Source: Sceloporus undulatus (Eukaryota; Chordata; Lepidosauria; Squamata; Phrynosomatidae). Taken from it: 64,000 nt of DNA. Location: NCBI RefSeq assembly GCF_019175285.1, contig NC_056524.1, positions 144,914,738 through 144,978,737 of the forward strand, in the 5' to 3' direction. The notes below the pieces were generated by a model. The model had not been told where the DNA came from. It saw nothing but the letters and a program-made list of their open reading frames with translations, and ran no database searches. A program made the position numbers and the translations under genes. Below, one piece after another: positions 45,781-57,791 of this stretch (position 1 is the stretch's first letter; each line of letters begins with the position of its first letter).

Positions 45781-46556
45781 GTCATTTAGCTCCTTCAGCC
45801 AGACATGACTAGACTGTCTTCTTTAATGCTGGAGTTGGGCCTAGTTGCCTTCCAGTACAGCAGCTTCTGAACTGTCTGTCCCTGCCTGGCTTTGCTCCAG
45901 CAAAAAAGGTTAGAAAGTCAAAAGGATAGAGCAAAAACTAAAGAAAACATAGTTGTTTTTGGAGGTAGTTGCCAAGGCAGGAGAGAATAGATCATGAATA
46001 TAGGAAGAATAGAAGAAATATTAAAGACTTTAAGACAAAGTAAAGGAAGGAGGAGAAAGGAAAAACAAAGCTACTCAGAGCCAAGGCAGGAAAAAGACTC
46101 ATGGTGGGGGTTGCTCCCTCTGGTGGTGACTCATTCAAGTCTGTTTTTCCTGCCTATTTCGGAGCAAGAGATGGAATCAACCCATGATATAGGATGTTTC
46201 CACCACCATCACGGGAAAAATGATTGGTCTCAGCACCAACAGCTGGTAATGTTAATGGGTGGTTGCACTTCTCAGCAGTGTCCATCCTAGTTGCAGTGGA
46301 CAGCCATGTAGGTTGAGGATGAAGGGCCTGTTTGTAAAGGTGTACCTTTAATTGCAATTCTCTATTCTTCTGTGCTTGTGGTGTGAAGGCTTTTAGGGCA
46401 TGGAAAGGCACACTGTGTCCACCACGACCACCTACAGAGTTGAACCACGTTGACAGGACACCAGGGAGAAGGAATCCGAAGAGATGTCTGCAAAGGTATT
46501 CAGGCCAAGAAGAAAAATATTCCTTCACCACTGCAAACGGCCTTAAGTTCCCGGCT
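45781..46556. other. Non-coding stretch
   Basis: No recognised gene. The 125-codon minus-strand frame at 46154-46531 resembles no family I know and is flanked by repeats. Confidence 0.5.
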
Positions 46557-46831
46557 TGAGAAATAATGACAAGAGCACTTCAAGCCTTCACAAGGGTTTT
46601 AATAAAGAAGTTACTTTAATAAATAAGTTACTTTGCCAACCAAACAACCATAACAACAAAACCAGAGAGGCAGTTACTCTAACACCAACTGTCGTAACTG
46701 ACACTCTCTCTCAGAAGGACTGACAGCATCAACATTCCATAATGCAAGTGTCAACTGTCAACTGCCACTGGAACTGTAATAGGTTCCGCTACAGCTCTAT
46801 CTTGTGGACACATAAATGTCATTTCCTAACA
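46557..46831 (-). mobile_element. Possible LTR fossil
   Basis: On the minus strand it begins TGTTAGGAAATGACATTTAT and ends ATTATTTCTCA, a TG...CA arrangement of 275 bp with TTTATTAAAG-type polyadenylation-like text about 65 bp from the end. No flanking duplication or internal region was confirmed. Confidence 0.3.
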
Positions 46832-47224
46832 AAGACACCTTGAAAGTCCATCCTATCTGGAAAGTTTGGTGCTAGAAGAGACACATGGCAGAAAGAAATC
46901 TGAGTCCAGAGGGTGAGCGTGGTTTTCACTGCTAAATGCTAGATGGAAAAGACTAAACAAAAGTGGCCAAGCCAGTATCCTAGGGGCCAAAGTTCAAATG
47001 AAATGGGAAGCTGAATTGAAACTGAACTGAATTGGTTCTTTACAATGTAGGTGCAACAGCATACAAAACAGCATACAAAAGCATACAAAATAGCATACAA
47101 CAGCATACAAAAAGGAACTGGGGTTAGGTGGGGTTACTGCCAAAATGTTTACATAACTTTCTAAAACATTCCAAATGGTGTTCTGTACAGGCACAGGATA
47201 ACCCTTTTTGCTAGGCCATCACTA
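46832..47224. repeat. Non-coding, with short (CATACAAAA)-like repeat
   Basis: 47050-47112 contains six or seven copies of AGCATACAAAA-like units. The rest is unannotated. Confidence 0.7.
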
Positions 47225-48540
47225 GAAACTTTGTTGTGGTTTGCAGCAGGGTAAAGAAGATGCACATGATCAGCTTTGACAAATTACTTTTAAAATAATC
47301 TACAATGACACTTTCACCATTTGGAGCCACGGAGAAGGAGATCTGACCATGTTTTTGAACCATCTGAACATTATCCACCTGACCATACAATTCATGATGG
47401 AAAAAGAAAAGGAAGAAATGTTGCCATTCCTTGATGTCCTGGTCATCTGCAAACTGAACCAATATTTGGGCCATGTGGTACACAGAAACCCTACACACAT
47501 GGACAGAAACCTATACAAGAACTCCAACCATCATCCAGGACAAAAAAAAAGAAGAAGAAGAAGAAGAAGCAGAATAAAAAACATGGGTAGACCAGACAAA
47601 AAGGATCTGTGAACCCCATTTCCTGGAAGATGAGTTGGAGCTCCTAGACTGGGCTTTACAGGCTAATGGTTACTCCAACTCAGACTTCAGAAGGGCTGCC
47701 AGACCCAGAAAAACCTATAGGAGTAAAGACAAACAACCATCCAAAGGGAAGGTATTTTTACTATACATCAAAGGAGTCACAGACAGAACAGGGAAACTGG
47801 TGAGGGAACACAACCTCTAAATGATTTACAAACCGACCAAGAAAATTCAGCAAATGCTGCACTCAGCGAAGGGCAGGAGAGACCCTCTCACAGCCACAGG
47901 AGTTTACTGTATACCATGCAGCTGTGGACAAGTCTACACAGGAACCACTAAATGCAGTGTTCAAACATGAATCAAGGAACATGAGAGACACTGCAAACTG
48001 GGTCAGCCAGAAAAATCAGTAGTAGCAGAACACGTTGTAAACCAGCCTAGGTATAAAATGCTATTTGAAAATGCTGAAATTCTGGATCATGTCAACAACT
48101 ATCAGGGAAGACATTGAAATCCACAAACACCTGGACAACTTCAACAGGAAAGAAAAAACCCTGAATGTAAGCAAAGTTTGGCTACCAGTCCTGAAAAACA
48201 TCAAAATCAAGACCCAGCGTGAGCAAATGAATATCACCCAGGGGTTTCCCCAGCAGACAATGGATCACTAATCAAATAGACATCCTGAGGGTTTGCCATT
48301 CAACAACAAATCAACAACAGATCAACACACAGATTAACATGCAGATTGCTTCCCCTCAACTAAGGGTCATACAGTATATATACCCCATGCCAGCATTCTC
48401 TGAAGATGCCAGCCACAGCTGCTGGCGAAATGTCAGGAATAAACACTTCTAGAACATGGCCACATATTCTAAAAACCCATAAAAACAATCTACAGTGACT
48501 TTGGTAGTTCTCTAAAACACTTCCACAAAACCAAACCAAG
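47225..48540 (+). mobile_element. Penelope-like element, RT end plus GIY-YIG endonuclease and 3' end
   Basis: Plus strand, broken. Remnant of the RT catalytic region (FTIWSHGEGDLTMFLNHLN), then MLPFLDVLVICKLNQYLGH and NPTHMDRNLYKNSNHHPGQK. Thumb/linker: YIKGVTDRTGKLVREHNL. GIY-YIG region: CSCGQVYTGTTKCSVQT, then KEHERHCKLGQPEKSVVAEH. C-terminus: LFENAEILDHVNN and HKHLDNFNRKEKTLNVSKVW. 3' end: CTGAAGATGCCAGCCACAGC, GCTGGCGAAATGTCAGGAAT, AAACACTTCTAGAACATGGC, a recognisable reptile Penelope terminus. Several breaks in the frame. Confidence 0.88.
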
Positions 48541-48711
48541 GCATATGAAAAGAAGCTGAACCATCCAGCCAATGTACCCGCAGCTATTGTGCCTGCAGCC
48601 AGTCAGCATTCTAAAACTGAAATTGCAGAATCAATGAAAGAACGTGTAAACATAATAGTTTAAATCAAGTGTTTTTGATGGGATGCAGAGATTAACAGAG
48701 AACCATTAAAT

Positions 48712-49200
48712 GGAGAGCTAGTGTGGTGTACTAGTTTTGTTAAGAGCAGGGCCGGAGTTACTGGTTTTGGAGAAAAGGCTCCCCAAGGAACTTAGGCCCA
48801 GTACACAGCGGCCCTAAAGGACCTCCTCATCATGTGCGAGGGGCACCCCAGCCACACGCCCCTCGCCCCTTGCATGTGATGAGGGTATCCTCGCTGTGTG
48901 GCGCCTAACAGACGGCACATGCAGCAATGACGTCACTGCTGCGTGGCATCCAAATGGAGCTGCGCAGCAGCGACGTTCTCACGCCGCCGCAAGCTATTTG
49001 CAATGGCACAAAAAGGAACCACTTTTTAACAGTCCTTTTTTCGCATAGCAGTGCCGCACAATTTGGTTGCTGTGGCGCTGTTATGGAGCAACAAGAGGCG
49101 GCTCCCTGCCGCCTCTTTCTTGCGCTCTGTACTGTGCCTTCCTCTCTGCAGGGCCTTACAAAGCCATCCCAGTCCTGTGTGCTCCTATGTAAAGCATAGT
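48712..49200. mobile_element. CpG-rich non-autonomous element, with a SINE-head scrap
   Basis: 48712-48735 (GGAGAGCTAGTGTGGTGTAC) resembles the first bases of the tRNA-type SINE. From about 48760 to 49200 lies a CpG-rich block with paired words such as CAGCAATGACGTCACTGCTGCG and GAGGGGCACCCC. No coding similarity. It is probably a MITE-like element; its ends are unresolved. Confidence 0.45.
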
Positions 49201-50221
49201 GGGGCAGCTTGAGATGGCAAATTTGAGTAAGTGGCAGATTTGTGTGATTTATTGTAAGGAGATGCCAGACAGAATTTAAACTCTTTCTAGCTATTTCATT
49301 CTCACTACAGTCCTCCCATCTCTGTCCTTCTTTCATTCTTAAACACTTTACATTTCTGTAAATTGGGATAAAACTTCTTTCCACCCCTCCATCAGCTTAG
49401 ATCCTCCTTGATGGACATTGGCTGGGTCACTGGGATCTCCAGTACTAGTATTATTATACATTCTGTAATCCGAAAAAAAGTGGAACTTCACCCCTCATAA
49501 TCTCAACAGCACATCAACAGCAAAAATGGTGACAATACACTTGCTGGTCATGGATGCCAAAGTCATCCCCCTTCCCTCTTTTCCACCCTTTCCCTCCAAC
49601 CACCCCATCCCCTGATTCCATCCCTATCCCAATTTGAAGCATAGTGCGCATGTCTAAAATAACTGGATTTTCCAAGAAATGGTGTAGCAAAATGGTTGCT
49701 GTTTAATAAATCTCTTTAAAGCCTTCAGGCACTGAAAAGATGCACTTTTACTTTGAATTTGGATGAACATTAAGTGTTCCAACAAGATATAGATTAAAGC
49801 AAATGAAAATTATTTTACAGGTGTGGATTTAGCCAATGCTATTTTTATGAAGTATTGTAAATCTATAGTGTGTGTGCTTGTGTGTGTGTGTATAATAGCT
49901 ACAATACTTTAACATATGACTTATGTTTCCATATGATTTATGTTTTCAGTACTACTTCTTCAAAGAACTGGAGATCATGGTGGGTGGGTCTGATTTTTCA
50001 GGGGGCATTTTTTAAAAATAGCTATTATGACACTTTTAAAGAAAAATGTTCAGAGCTCCTTTTCTTAATACCCACATCCCTACCCACTTCATATTCAAAT
50101 CAGTCTGTAGAGGATAGCTCTGAAACTGGAAATGAGTATATATGTGCATCTTGCAGAAAGTATGTCATCAGTTTTTTAGACAACTCTAGTCATAGTTGCT
50201 GTCCCTAACATACTTTAAAAA
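49201..50221. other. Non-coding stretch
   Basis: AT-rich with a (TG)n run at 49869-49892 and an A-run at 50217-50227 where the L1 begins. The 112-codon frame at 49870-50208 starts inside the (TG)n run and matches nothing I recognise. Confidence 0.5.
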
Positions 50222-50385
50222 AAAAAACTTTATTGATTATTTTGCAAGGTTTTCTCCTTTTCTTCTAACTTCTTTGTTAATTGTGACAGATTTTCATATT
50301 TTTTCCTATTCATTCTAGAATTCTGTTGTATTAAGTGACCCTTGAAGACTGCTTTACCTGCCTCCCATACCATTATAGTTTTCGT

Positions 50386-51215
50386 TTAATCTTGAATATT
50401 TTCCTTAAAATAATGGGAAATAACATTCTTGATATTGGCGACTATCCCTTTGTCTAGTAGTAATTCATCTTTAAGCTTCCAGGTATAACATTTCCCACCA
50501 CCCTTCGAATCTATGATTACTGCGTTGTGATCAGAAACTGTCCTTGGTAACATCGCTATTTTAGATATGTAATTAACCAGAGGTTTTGACAATAAGCACA
50601 TGTCTATTCTGGAGAGTGAGTGATGTCTCTCTGAGTAAAAGGTTTGTTCTTATACATGTATCTACATCTATCAAATAAATTCATATTTTTATCATATTTT
50701 TTATGTTAAAGAAAGATCTAGGTATTTCCCTTGATTTTCATCAATTTTTTAAACTGATTTCTGATCGATTTTTGGTTCCATCATCCCATTAAAATCTCTA
50801 ATAACTATCACATTCATATACTCATATGCTGAGATCAGATTGTTTAATTTTTTATAAAACCTGCTTTTGTTTGTTTGGGGGCCATATTCCTATTACTAAA
50901 ATTGTTTCTTTGTTAAAGTCAATGGATATCTCTATATAGTGACCTTCAACATCATTGAAAATTTATTTCGGTTTCAAACTCTCTTTAGCATATATTACCA
51001 CCCCTTTGCTTCTATTTTTGGCCGCTGAGATGAATTATTTCCCTAGTTTTGAGGAACTCAAAAGTCTTTTGTCTTTCACTTTAATGCGTGTTTCTTGTAA
51101 GCAGATGAAATTATAATTATTTTTACTCAGGGTGTGAAAAAAAAATTCCATTTGGTAGGGGAATTCATACCCTTCACGTTCCATGTGATTAATCTCATTT
51201 TTTACTAAATCCAAA
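50386..51215 (-). pseudogene. L1 ORF2 endonuclease (5'-part L1), decayed
   Basis: ITWNVKGMNSPTKWNFFF, then YNFICLQETRIKVKDKRL (catalytic QET), KGVVIYAKESLKPK and TILVIGIW. The C-terminal SDHNAVIID motif follows (50601-50386, with GKCYTWKLKDELL). Stops and a frameshift interrupt it. It follows ORF1 after about 100 bp, the usual L1 order. Confidence 0.8.
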
Positions 51216-51299
51216 TAACTGTTGTATTCAAAAAGAAAAAAATGGATCCAACAAAGTTCAAATCTATTTATTAAAATATTTATCCTTAATTCAATAATT

Positions 51300-52292
51300 C
51301 TAATTTATTTCAGAGAGAAAATTCCCACTCAATTCCTCAGAATGTCCAATATTAGGTTCTTCTTCGTCTCTTGTTGCCCCTTCTACTGTTTGTAATTCCT
51401 CCTCCCCTTGAGTTTCTTCGTCATCTTCTTCATCGCTCAACTTTCCTTCTCTTCCAGCCTTCTCTATTTCTGTCTTGTGTCTTTCCCAAAACTCTTGAGC
51501 TTTTTCGACTGTGGGTAGATTAAATCGCTTTTGATTCCACCACACAGAAAGTCCCTCAAGCTCCGCCCATCTATAGGAAATCCTATGTTTCTTTAAAAGA
51601 TCTGTTAGGAACTTGTATTCCTTTCTCCATTTCAAAATTTTGGGGGGTATGTGTTTATAAATATAAATCTTGTGTCCATGAATTACCAATCTTGTTTTGT
51701 GGTTTCTTTGCAAAAGTGTATCCTTTATCCTTTTACGTACCCAGTAAATCACGATGTCCCTTGGAAGTTTTTTCTCTTTTGCCACTTTTGAGTTCAATCT
51801 GTACATCCGATCAATCGCCCAACTAAGTTGTTGCACTGGTGTATTTACATATTTTGCTAAAATCGGTGTTAAAAATTCATACAAATCTTAATTTGGTTGT
51901 TCAGGGACACCTCTTAATTTTAGACATAATTCTCTCATTTTTAATTGCATTCTAAGGGAGATTTCTTGTTCCTCTATCTGAATTGCCGACACAACCTCTA
52001 TTTTCTTCTCAAGTTTCTTTGTCACCATTTCCAGTTTTTCAATTTTCCCTGTGATTTTAGTTACATCCTTGTTAATCTTGTCCAAATCTTGTCTAATTAA
52101 TTTTACTTCTGATTTTAATTCTTGAGACATTCCTTCTCTTGAGTCTCTTATTTCTTGCTGGAGTTCTCTTTGTGACTTCTTAATTGCTTCCAGCAGTTGA
52201 TTAAATTGATCATTGTTCTTCACACCTGTTTCCACTGAGTTTCTTCTTTGACTTTGGTTTGCTGCCTTGGCTGCCATGTTTCTAGTTATCAT
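51300..52292 (-). pseudogene. L1 ORF1 (nucleic-acid-binding protein), one nonsense codon
   Basis: 330 residues in one frame, broken only by a TAA at 51888-51890 (reads VPEQPN-stop-DLYEFLTPI). Residues 1-110: charged start and coiled coil (QLLEAIKKSQRELQQEIRDS, IEKLEMVTKKLEKKIEVV). Then the RRM-like core and C-terminal domain of L1 ORF1p (PRDIVIYWVRKRIKDTLLQR, ILKWRKEYKFLTDLLKKHRI, YRWAELEGLSVWWN). An acidic tail follows (SDEEDDEETQGEEE). ORF1p coats L1 RNA as a trimer (known for the family). A nearly open frame suggests a young copy. Confidence 0.88.
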
Positions 52293-52330
52293 TAATTATT
52301 CAAAAAAAATTAAGATTGGCTTCTTTCCCT

Positions 52331-53112
52331 GAACCCAAGTATTTTATTTTTGTCCTTGAGAGTGTCCTATATGGGAATGTCTTGCATTCCCTGCAGGCGT
52401 TTAACTCCTTTGAATATGTCCTTTTGTGACTCTTATATCCTCCTGTTTGATTTGAGTTGCAGCAAATTCTCTATTGCCTTATCTTTAATTTGATTTTTGA
52501 AATTTTCCTTATTAGTTTGTGTCTTTATCTCTAGTGGCCAGCAGATGTTGCTGCAGATTTAGTTTTGTTTTGGAATTTAAAGAGTTATTTCAAAGCCTGC
52601 CCACATTTCACAGCTGTGGTTTATTTTAGGTCTCTCTCAAATGTTGTTTAAAATAACAGGTGTTACTAATGACTAACTGATCCTTTATGGAATACTCTTC
52701 CCAGCCTGCAAACCTAGATAAATTGGCAGCAGCTGCTTTGTGTAGAGATTACTATCTCCCTAGCTTATAGCAGTTGACCTTGAGTTAGCGGCATTTGAGA
52801 ATTGTAGCTTCAGCTGGAATGGAAATAGAACAAGTCAATAACAGGGGCTCAGAATTAATATGTAAATCTATTGGTGGCTTCTTTTTTCCTATTAGGAGAA
52901 AGAAAGGAAAAGGGCACCTTCTAGTTCCAAAATAACTCCCTCACTTTCAAGGATTATATCTAAATTCACAAGCCCAACAATCTCCCAAAAATGATCTTCT
53001 CATCAAGCAAATTGATACAATATGCACCGTTCTCACAAATCCTTCCCAAAATATTACAATGTATTCTTTGATATTTTAATTCCCGGATTCCTTTTTCCTC
53101 CCCTTCCCTTTA
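52331..53112 (-). other. Probable L1 5' UTR, upstream of ORF1
   Basis: No coding content. Position directly upstream of the minus-strand ORF1 start suggests L1 5' UTR, possibly continuing at 53352-54080 beyond the Tigger-type MITE. Inferred from position only. Confidence 0.4.
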
Positions 53113-53351
53113 CAGTGCTACCTCGGGTTACGAAATTAATTCGTTCCGCCGCCCCGTTCGTAACCCGATGCATTTCGCAACCCGAAAAGGCTTTCCGTTA
53201 GCGCTGGAAAGCCGCGCGTTTGAATTTCGCGCCGAAAAAAATTTCGTAACCCGAAAAAACCTTCGTATCCCGGAACAGTTTTTTCCAATCTAACTTTTTT
53301 GTATCCCGGAAATTTCGTAACGCGATCAATTCGTATCCCGGGGTACCACTG
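53113..53351. mobile_element. Tigger-type MITE (Tc1/mariner superfamily)
   Basis: A 239-bp element flanked by TA on both sides (53111-53112, 53352-53353). Terminal inverted repeats are CAGTGCTACCTCGGGTTACG on the left and the complement CAGTGGTACCCCGGGATACG on the right. The interior repeats CGTAACCCGAAAA and CGTATCCCGG motifs in both orientations and is CpG-rich. No transposase. The TA duplication and CAGTG ends fit Tigger/pogo-derived MITEs. Confidence 0.88.
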
Positions 53352-54959
53352 TACTGGTTTTCCTCCACTGCTCATTCACAATGTAGCGCTTCCTCCTCAA
53401 ACTTGTACTGTCTCTCTGCACTTGTTATTTCAGCAAAGTCATATGTTACAAGTTGCAAAGAGAGAAAGGAGAAGAAAAAGAACCCAACTTTCGCAACAGT
53501 GTCCAGCAAGCCAGTCTACCCAGATATTTTAATAATGTTATTCCACAGTATATAGAGAGAGGCTGGAGCAATTCGAATTCTTCAAAGTCCCTTCTTGCCT
53601 CTTATCCCAAGCTTCTCAAGTTTTTTCTACAAAAAGGAGAGGTACACAAAGGGAAACCCAATATTATCTGTGTATCGTAAAAAATATTCCCATAAACTAC
53701 ACCAACATCAGTCTCCAACCTTCTTCCTCCAGTTTTGGCATCCCCCTGAGTAGCTCTCGGCGACAAGGGAAGGCAAAACAATCACGCAAAGCAAGCAGAG
53801 AAAAAAGAGGAGAAAAAAGCTTTATCCCATCAATCCAAGACCATACGACTAGCAAGTCTCCACAACAACAATATCCAACATGTGGCAGCGGGTTTCCGAC
53901 TTGAGAGGCAGATCTCTTAAAAAGAAAAAAGAAGAAAAAAATAGCTCTCCGGGGACGGTTGTTTGAGCAGGGTTGAAATGGAGGTCTGCAGGCTCCTGTT
54001 TTAAGTCCGGAGGGACACCGCAGCTGCCAAACTGATGTCCTTCCAGAGTAAAAAGAACCCCATTCTTCTGGTTTCTTTTTGTGGCACCTGGGTTACATTG
54101 CAAGTGCATCACCAGCGCACTCATGATGTAAGCAACGCGCAGCGACATGTGGACGCTGCACATCACTTATGTAATGATGACGGGCCCCATGTGTACAGGA
54201 GGCTGCCATCAGCCCACTGCCCGGAAGTACTAGGGTTCTGGAGCGTGCGGTTGCCACACTCTCTGGAACCCTTGTTTTGGCAGCAAAACAGTGCTTTTGG
54301 CTAGTCTGTCTCTGCCATAATTACTGAATAGAATGCCAGCCATCAGTTTAAATTATACATGTATAATTTAAAGACTTCGAGAATAACCAAGAATAAGAAC
54401 TTTTGCAACCACATTTGATTAAAGATATAAAGAGAACAACACAAAATATTGCATATACCATGAAGAAGTAAAACAGTTTATAATTTGAGGATAATTAACT
54501 TTCTAAAATGTCTGGCATTATTCAACATAGAGGTATGTAAAAATGATGCCCCTCCACATTCTAGCTCACTCTTTCCAGGAGGAAAGCTGGTTTTCTTTCT
54601 CCATGTGCTTTGGTGAGATCTGACCTATTTAAACTTGGGATATTGCTGTGGAGCATTGGTGGGAGTGGCCAGAAGTTTAATTCTGTTTAAGTGCTGGGGG
54701 AGGCGCACGCCTAACGGTGCATGAATTGTTTATTTTTATTTTTTTAAAAAAATGTTATATAGTCAAGGAGGGTTTGGAGTACATAGGAGAAGCTGGCCTA
54801 GGAAAATTGTTAGAGGGAGGACCTTTAATTTTCCACATTTTCTTTTCCCTTTTTCCTTAAGGGGCTTGTGGGTACTTCTGATCAGAGGAAGTGAGTCAGA
54901 GACTTGCTCTGAAAGGAGCTAGTCTACATAACTTATAAGGCCAGTGAATTGAACTCAAG
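53352..54959. other. Non-coding stretch, partly L1 5' UTR-like, with a CpG-rich block
   Basis: 53352-54080 may be the rest of the L1 5' UTR. 54090-54310 is a CpG-rich block (CAACGCGCAGCGACATGTGG, GATGACGGGCCCCATGTG) similar in character to 48760-49200, perhaps another MITE. Nothing recognisable at 54310-54959. Confidence 0.4.
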
Positions 54960-55064
54960 GACAGAGTTTGGGGACAAAGGCCAAGTCATCAGGGGTTCTT
55001 TCCACTGGTGTTTAACAGGGGAAACCCACAGTTTTGTTTCAGAGCCTCCTTAAGACTTTTCAGT

Positions 55065-56051
55065 ATGGACACTGAAGGCCCTGCTGCAGTCACCTGCAAC
55101 ACTTGTGGGATGTTTGTCTTCTTGCCTAGAGATGTGGGGAACTTTACCTGCCCCAAGTGCAAGTTGGTAGCCCTCTTAGAAGAGAAAGTACAGCAGCTGG
55201 AGGCCCAGGTTGCTACACTTCAGCATCATAGGGAGCAAGAGGTTTTCCTGACCAGAAGGGACCAGATGGTCTTAGACAGGAAATACACAGAGGAAGTTGC
55301 TGGGGAGGAGGAGGTCACTTCACACACAACAGAAGTAGATATTTGGAGGAATGTCACACACAGAAGTAGGGAAACCAGGGAACATTCTGTAAGCTTACAG
55401 CTACAGAATCGATTTCAATCTCTCCCTACTATCAAGGATGATGAGGAACAGCAGCAGGTACAGACCTCAGGGGCAGAGCAGGGGACCCAGAGAGCTCCAT
55501 CAAAGGGAACAGATGCTGCTAAGCCTCGGAGGAGGCGTGTGGTGGTCATGGGGGACTCCTTGCTGAGAGGCACTGAACCTGTGGTTTGAGGGCCTGACAA
55601 GATGTCTCAGGAGGTGTGCTGTCTGCCTGGGGCAAACATCTGTGACGTGACAGAGAGGCTGAAAAGACTTGCCAAGCCTACTGACCATTACCCCTTTCTT
55701 TTGGTTCATGTGGGAACCAATGATACTGCAAGGCATAGCCTTCAGAATATCATAAGGGATTATGAGGCTTTGGGTAGGAAGTTGAAAGAGGTGGATGCAC
55801 AGGTTGTCATCTCCTCTCTTCTCCCAGTTGAAGGGCATGGTCCAGGAAGGGAGAAGAAAATAGCGGATGTAAACAACTGGCTCCGCAGATGGTGCCGCCA
55901 AGAACGATTTGGATTCTTGGATCATGGGCTGTGGTTCCATGAGGAGGGACTTCTGGCAAGGGATGGGTTCCATCTCACACCAGTTGGCAAAAATGTCTTT
56001 GCCAATTGTCTCAAAAATTTGATCAGGAAGGCTTTAAACCGAGATATGTAG
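55065..56051 (+). pseudogene. CR1 ORF1: zinc-finger and SGNH-esterase protein, one stop
   Basis: 328 residues in one frame with a single TGA at 55587 (TEPVV-stop-GPDKM; probably a decayed CGA arginine codon). N-terminus: CNTCGMFVFLP and FTCPKCKLVALLEEKVQQLE, a Cys4 zinc-finger-like motif running into a coiled coil. Mid: basic AAKPRRRRVVVM. Then the SGNH/GDSL-esterase fold known in CR1 ORF1: GDSLLRGTE (block I), LVHVGTNDTA (block III) and ARDGFHLTPVG (block V, D-x-x-H). All catalytic-block residues are visible. The role in retrotransposition is not well defined. Confidence 0.88.
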
Positions 56052-56161
56052 GGGAGGGAGACAGTATTCTGGAAGGCAAAAAGGCTGGACAAAATAGTCA
56101 AACTGTCATAGAGGGAACAAGGCAAATAGTGCAAGGACCCAACAGTTGGAGGTAAAAATGT

Positions 56162-57791
56162 TTGCACAGGCAGCAAGTAAAGGGAACACATGGTCTTAAA
56201 TGTCTCTACACTAATGCACAGGGCATGGGAAATAAGCAAGATGAACTCGAAATCCTAGTGCAACAAAGCAAATATGATATAATAGGCCTCACTGAAACCT
56301 GGTGGGATGAGTCTCATGATTGGAATGTAGAAATAGAGGGATATGACCTTTTTAAGAGAAACACGCCAAACTGGAAAGGAGGAGGAATAGCCCTATATGT
56401 CAGGGACATTTACACCAGTGAAGAGATCCAGGACATCAATCCTGGAAGCCAGGTGGAGACCATCTGAATAAAAATTAAAGGGCAGGGAAACAACAAGGAT
56501 GTTATTGTGGGAGTCTACTACAGACCCCCAAGTCAGACTGAGGAATTGGATGATGCCTTTCTAGAACAGATGACCACACACTCAGAAAGGAGAGATGTAG
56601 TAGTGATGGGTGACTTCAACTACCCTGATATTTGCTGGAAGTCAAACTCAGCCAAATCCTCAAGGTCTAGCAAATTCCTCAGTTGCCTTGAAGACAATTT
56701 CATTGTCCAAAAGGTGGAAGAGACAACAAGGGGGTCAGCTATTTTAGATCTGATCCTAACCAACAAGGATGACTTGGTTAATGGGGTGCAAGTGGTGGGA
56801 TCATTAGGTGGAAGTGACCATGTTCTCCTGGAGTTTGTTATACAGTGGAAAGGAGAAGCCAGGCATAGTCAAATATGCATTCTAGACTTTAGGAGAGTGG
56901 ATTTCAGTAAACTTAGAGAAATACTGGGGTTGATCCCATGGTCAGGAATACTAAAAGAGAAGGGAGTTCAAGATGGATGGGAGTTTCTCAAAAGGGAGAT
57001 ACTGAAGGCACAAATTAAAACAGTTCCAGTGAGAAAGAAAAACGGGAGGTGTTCCAAGAACCCAAGATGGATGACCAAGGAACTTTCAACTCAGCTAAAT
57101 TTTAAATGGAACATGTATAAGAAATGGAAAAAGGGGGAAATCACCAAAGAGGAATTCAAACAAATAGCTAGCATGTGTAGAGATAAGGTCAGAAAAGCTA
57201 AAGCACAGAATGAACTCAGGCTTGCTAGAGAGATTAAGAACAAAAAGGGCTTTTATGGATATGTCCGCAGCAAAAGGAAGAAGAAGGAAACGGTAGGGCC
57301 ACTGTGTGGAGAAGATGGCAAAATGCTAACAGAAGACAGAGAAAAGGCAGAATGACTCAACACTTTCTTTGCCTCAGTCTTCTCAGAAAAGGAAAAGGGT
57401 GTTCAACCTGAGGATAATGGAGCGGAGGACAGAATAGGGGAATTTCAGCACAAAATAAGTAAAGAGATAGTAGAGGAATACCTGTTTAACCTAAATGAAT
57501 TTAAGTCTCCAGGACCAGCTGAACTACATCCAAGGGTATTAAAAGAACTGGCAAATGTAATGTCGGAGCCATTGGCAATAATCTTTGAAAACTCCTGTAG
57601 AACAGGAGAAGTGCCAGCAGACTGGAGGAGGGCAAACGTTGTCCCCATCTTCAAAAAGGGGAAGAAAGAGGATCCAAACAATTATCATCCAGTTAGTCTG
57701 ACATCAATACCAGGAAAGATTCTAGAGCAGATCATTAAAAAGAAAGTCTGTGAACATCTAGAAAGCAATGCCATAATCACAAAAAGTCAAC
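56162..57791 (+). pseudogene. CR1 ORF2: endonuclease and RT N-terminus
   Basis: One frame with two internal stops (after VETI at 56465-56467 and after DREKAE at 57353-57355). Endonuclease: CLYTNAQGMGNKQDELEILV, IGLTETWWDES (catalytic ETWW), [28 protein letters not shown] (GDFN) and GGSDHVLLEF (SDH). Linker: KNPRWMTKELSTQLNFKWNM and KKGFYGYVRSKRKK. RT start: EPLAIIFENSCRTGEVPADW, RRANVVPIFKKGKKEDPNNY, PVSLTSIPGKILEQIIKKKV. It then breaks at the central RT deletion, so the first catalytic RT aspartate is missing. Confidence 0.88.

Larger units (their letters stand above)
50222..52330 (-). mobile_element. L1 LINE, 5' part only (ORF1 and endonuclease), 3' truncated
   Basis: Minus-strand L1 that keeps the part usually lost. 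ORF1 is at 52292-51300 and the ORF2 endonuclease at about 51200-50386; the post-endonuclease region runs to 50230 (LTKKLEEKEKTLQNN), then sequence similarity stops. The RT and 3' end are absent. This is the opposite of normal 5' truncation and implies a later deletion or recombination. Confidence 0.85.

Noticed and set aside
46154-46531. 125-codon minus-strand frame as a novel gene
   Set aside because: No domain, signal or splice evidence; flanked by minisatellite and LTR-like sequence. Chance frame is the simpler reading.
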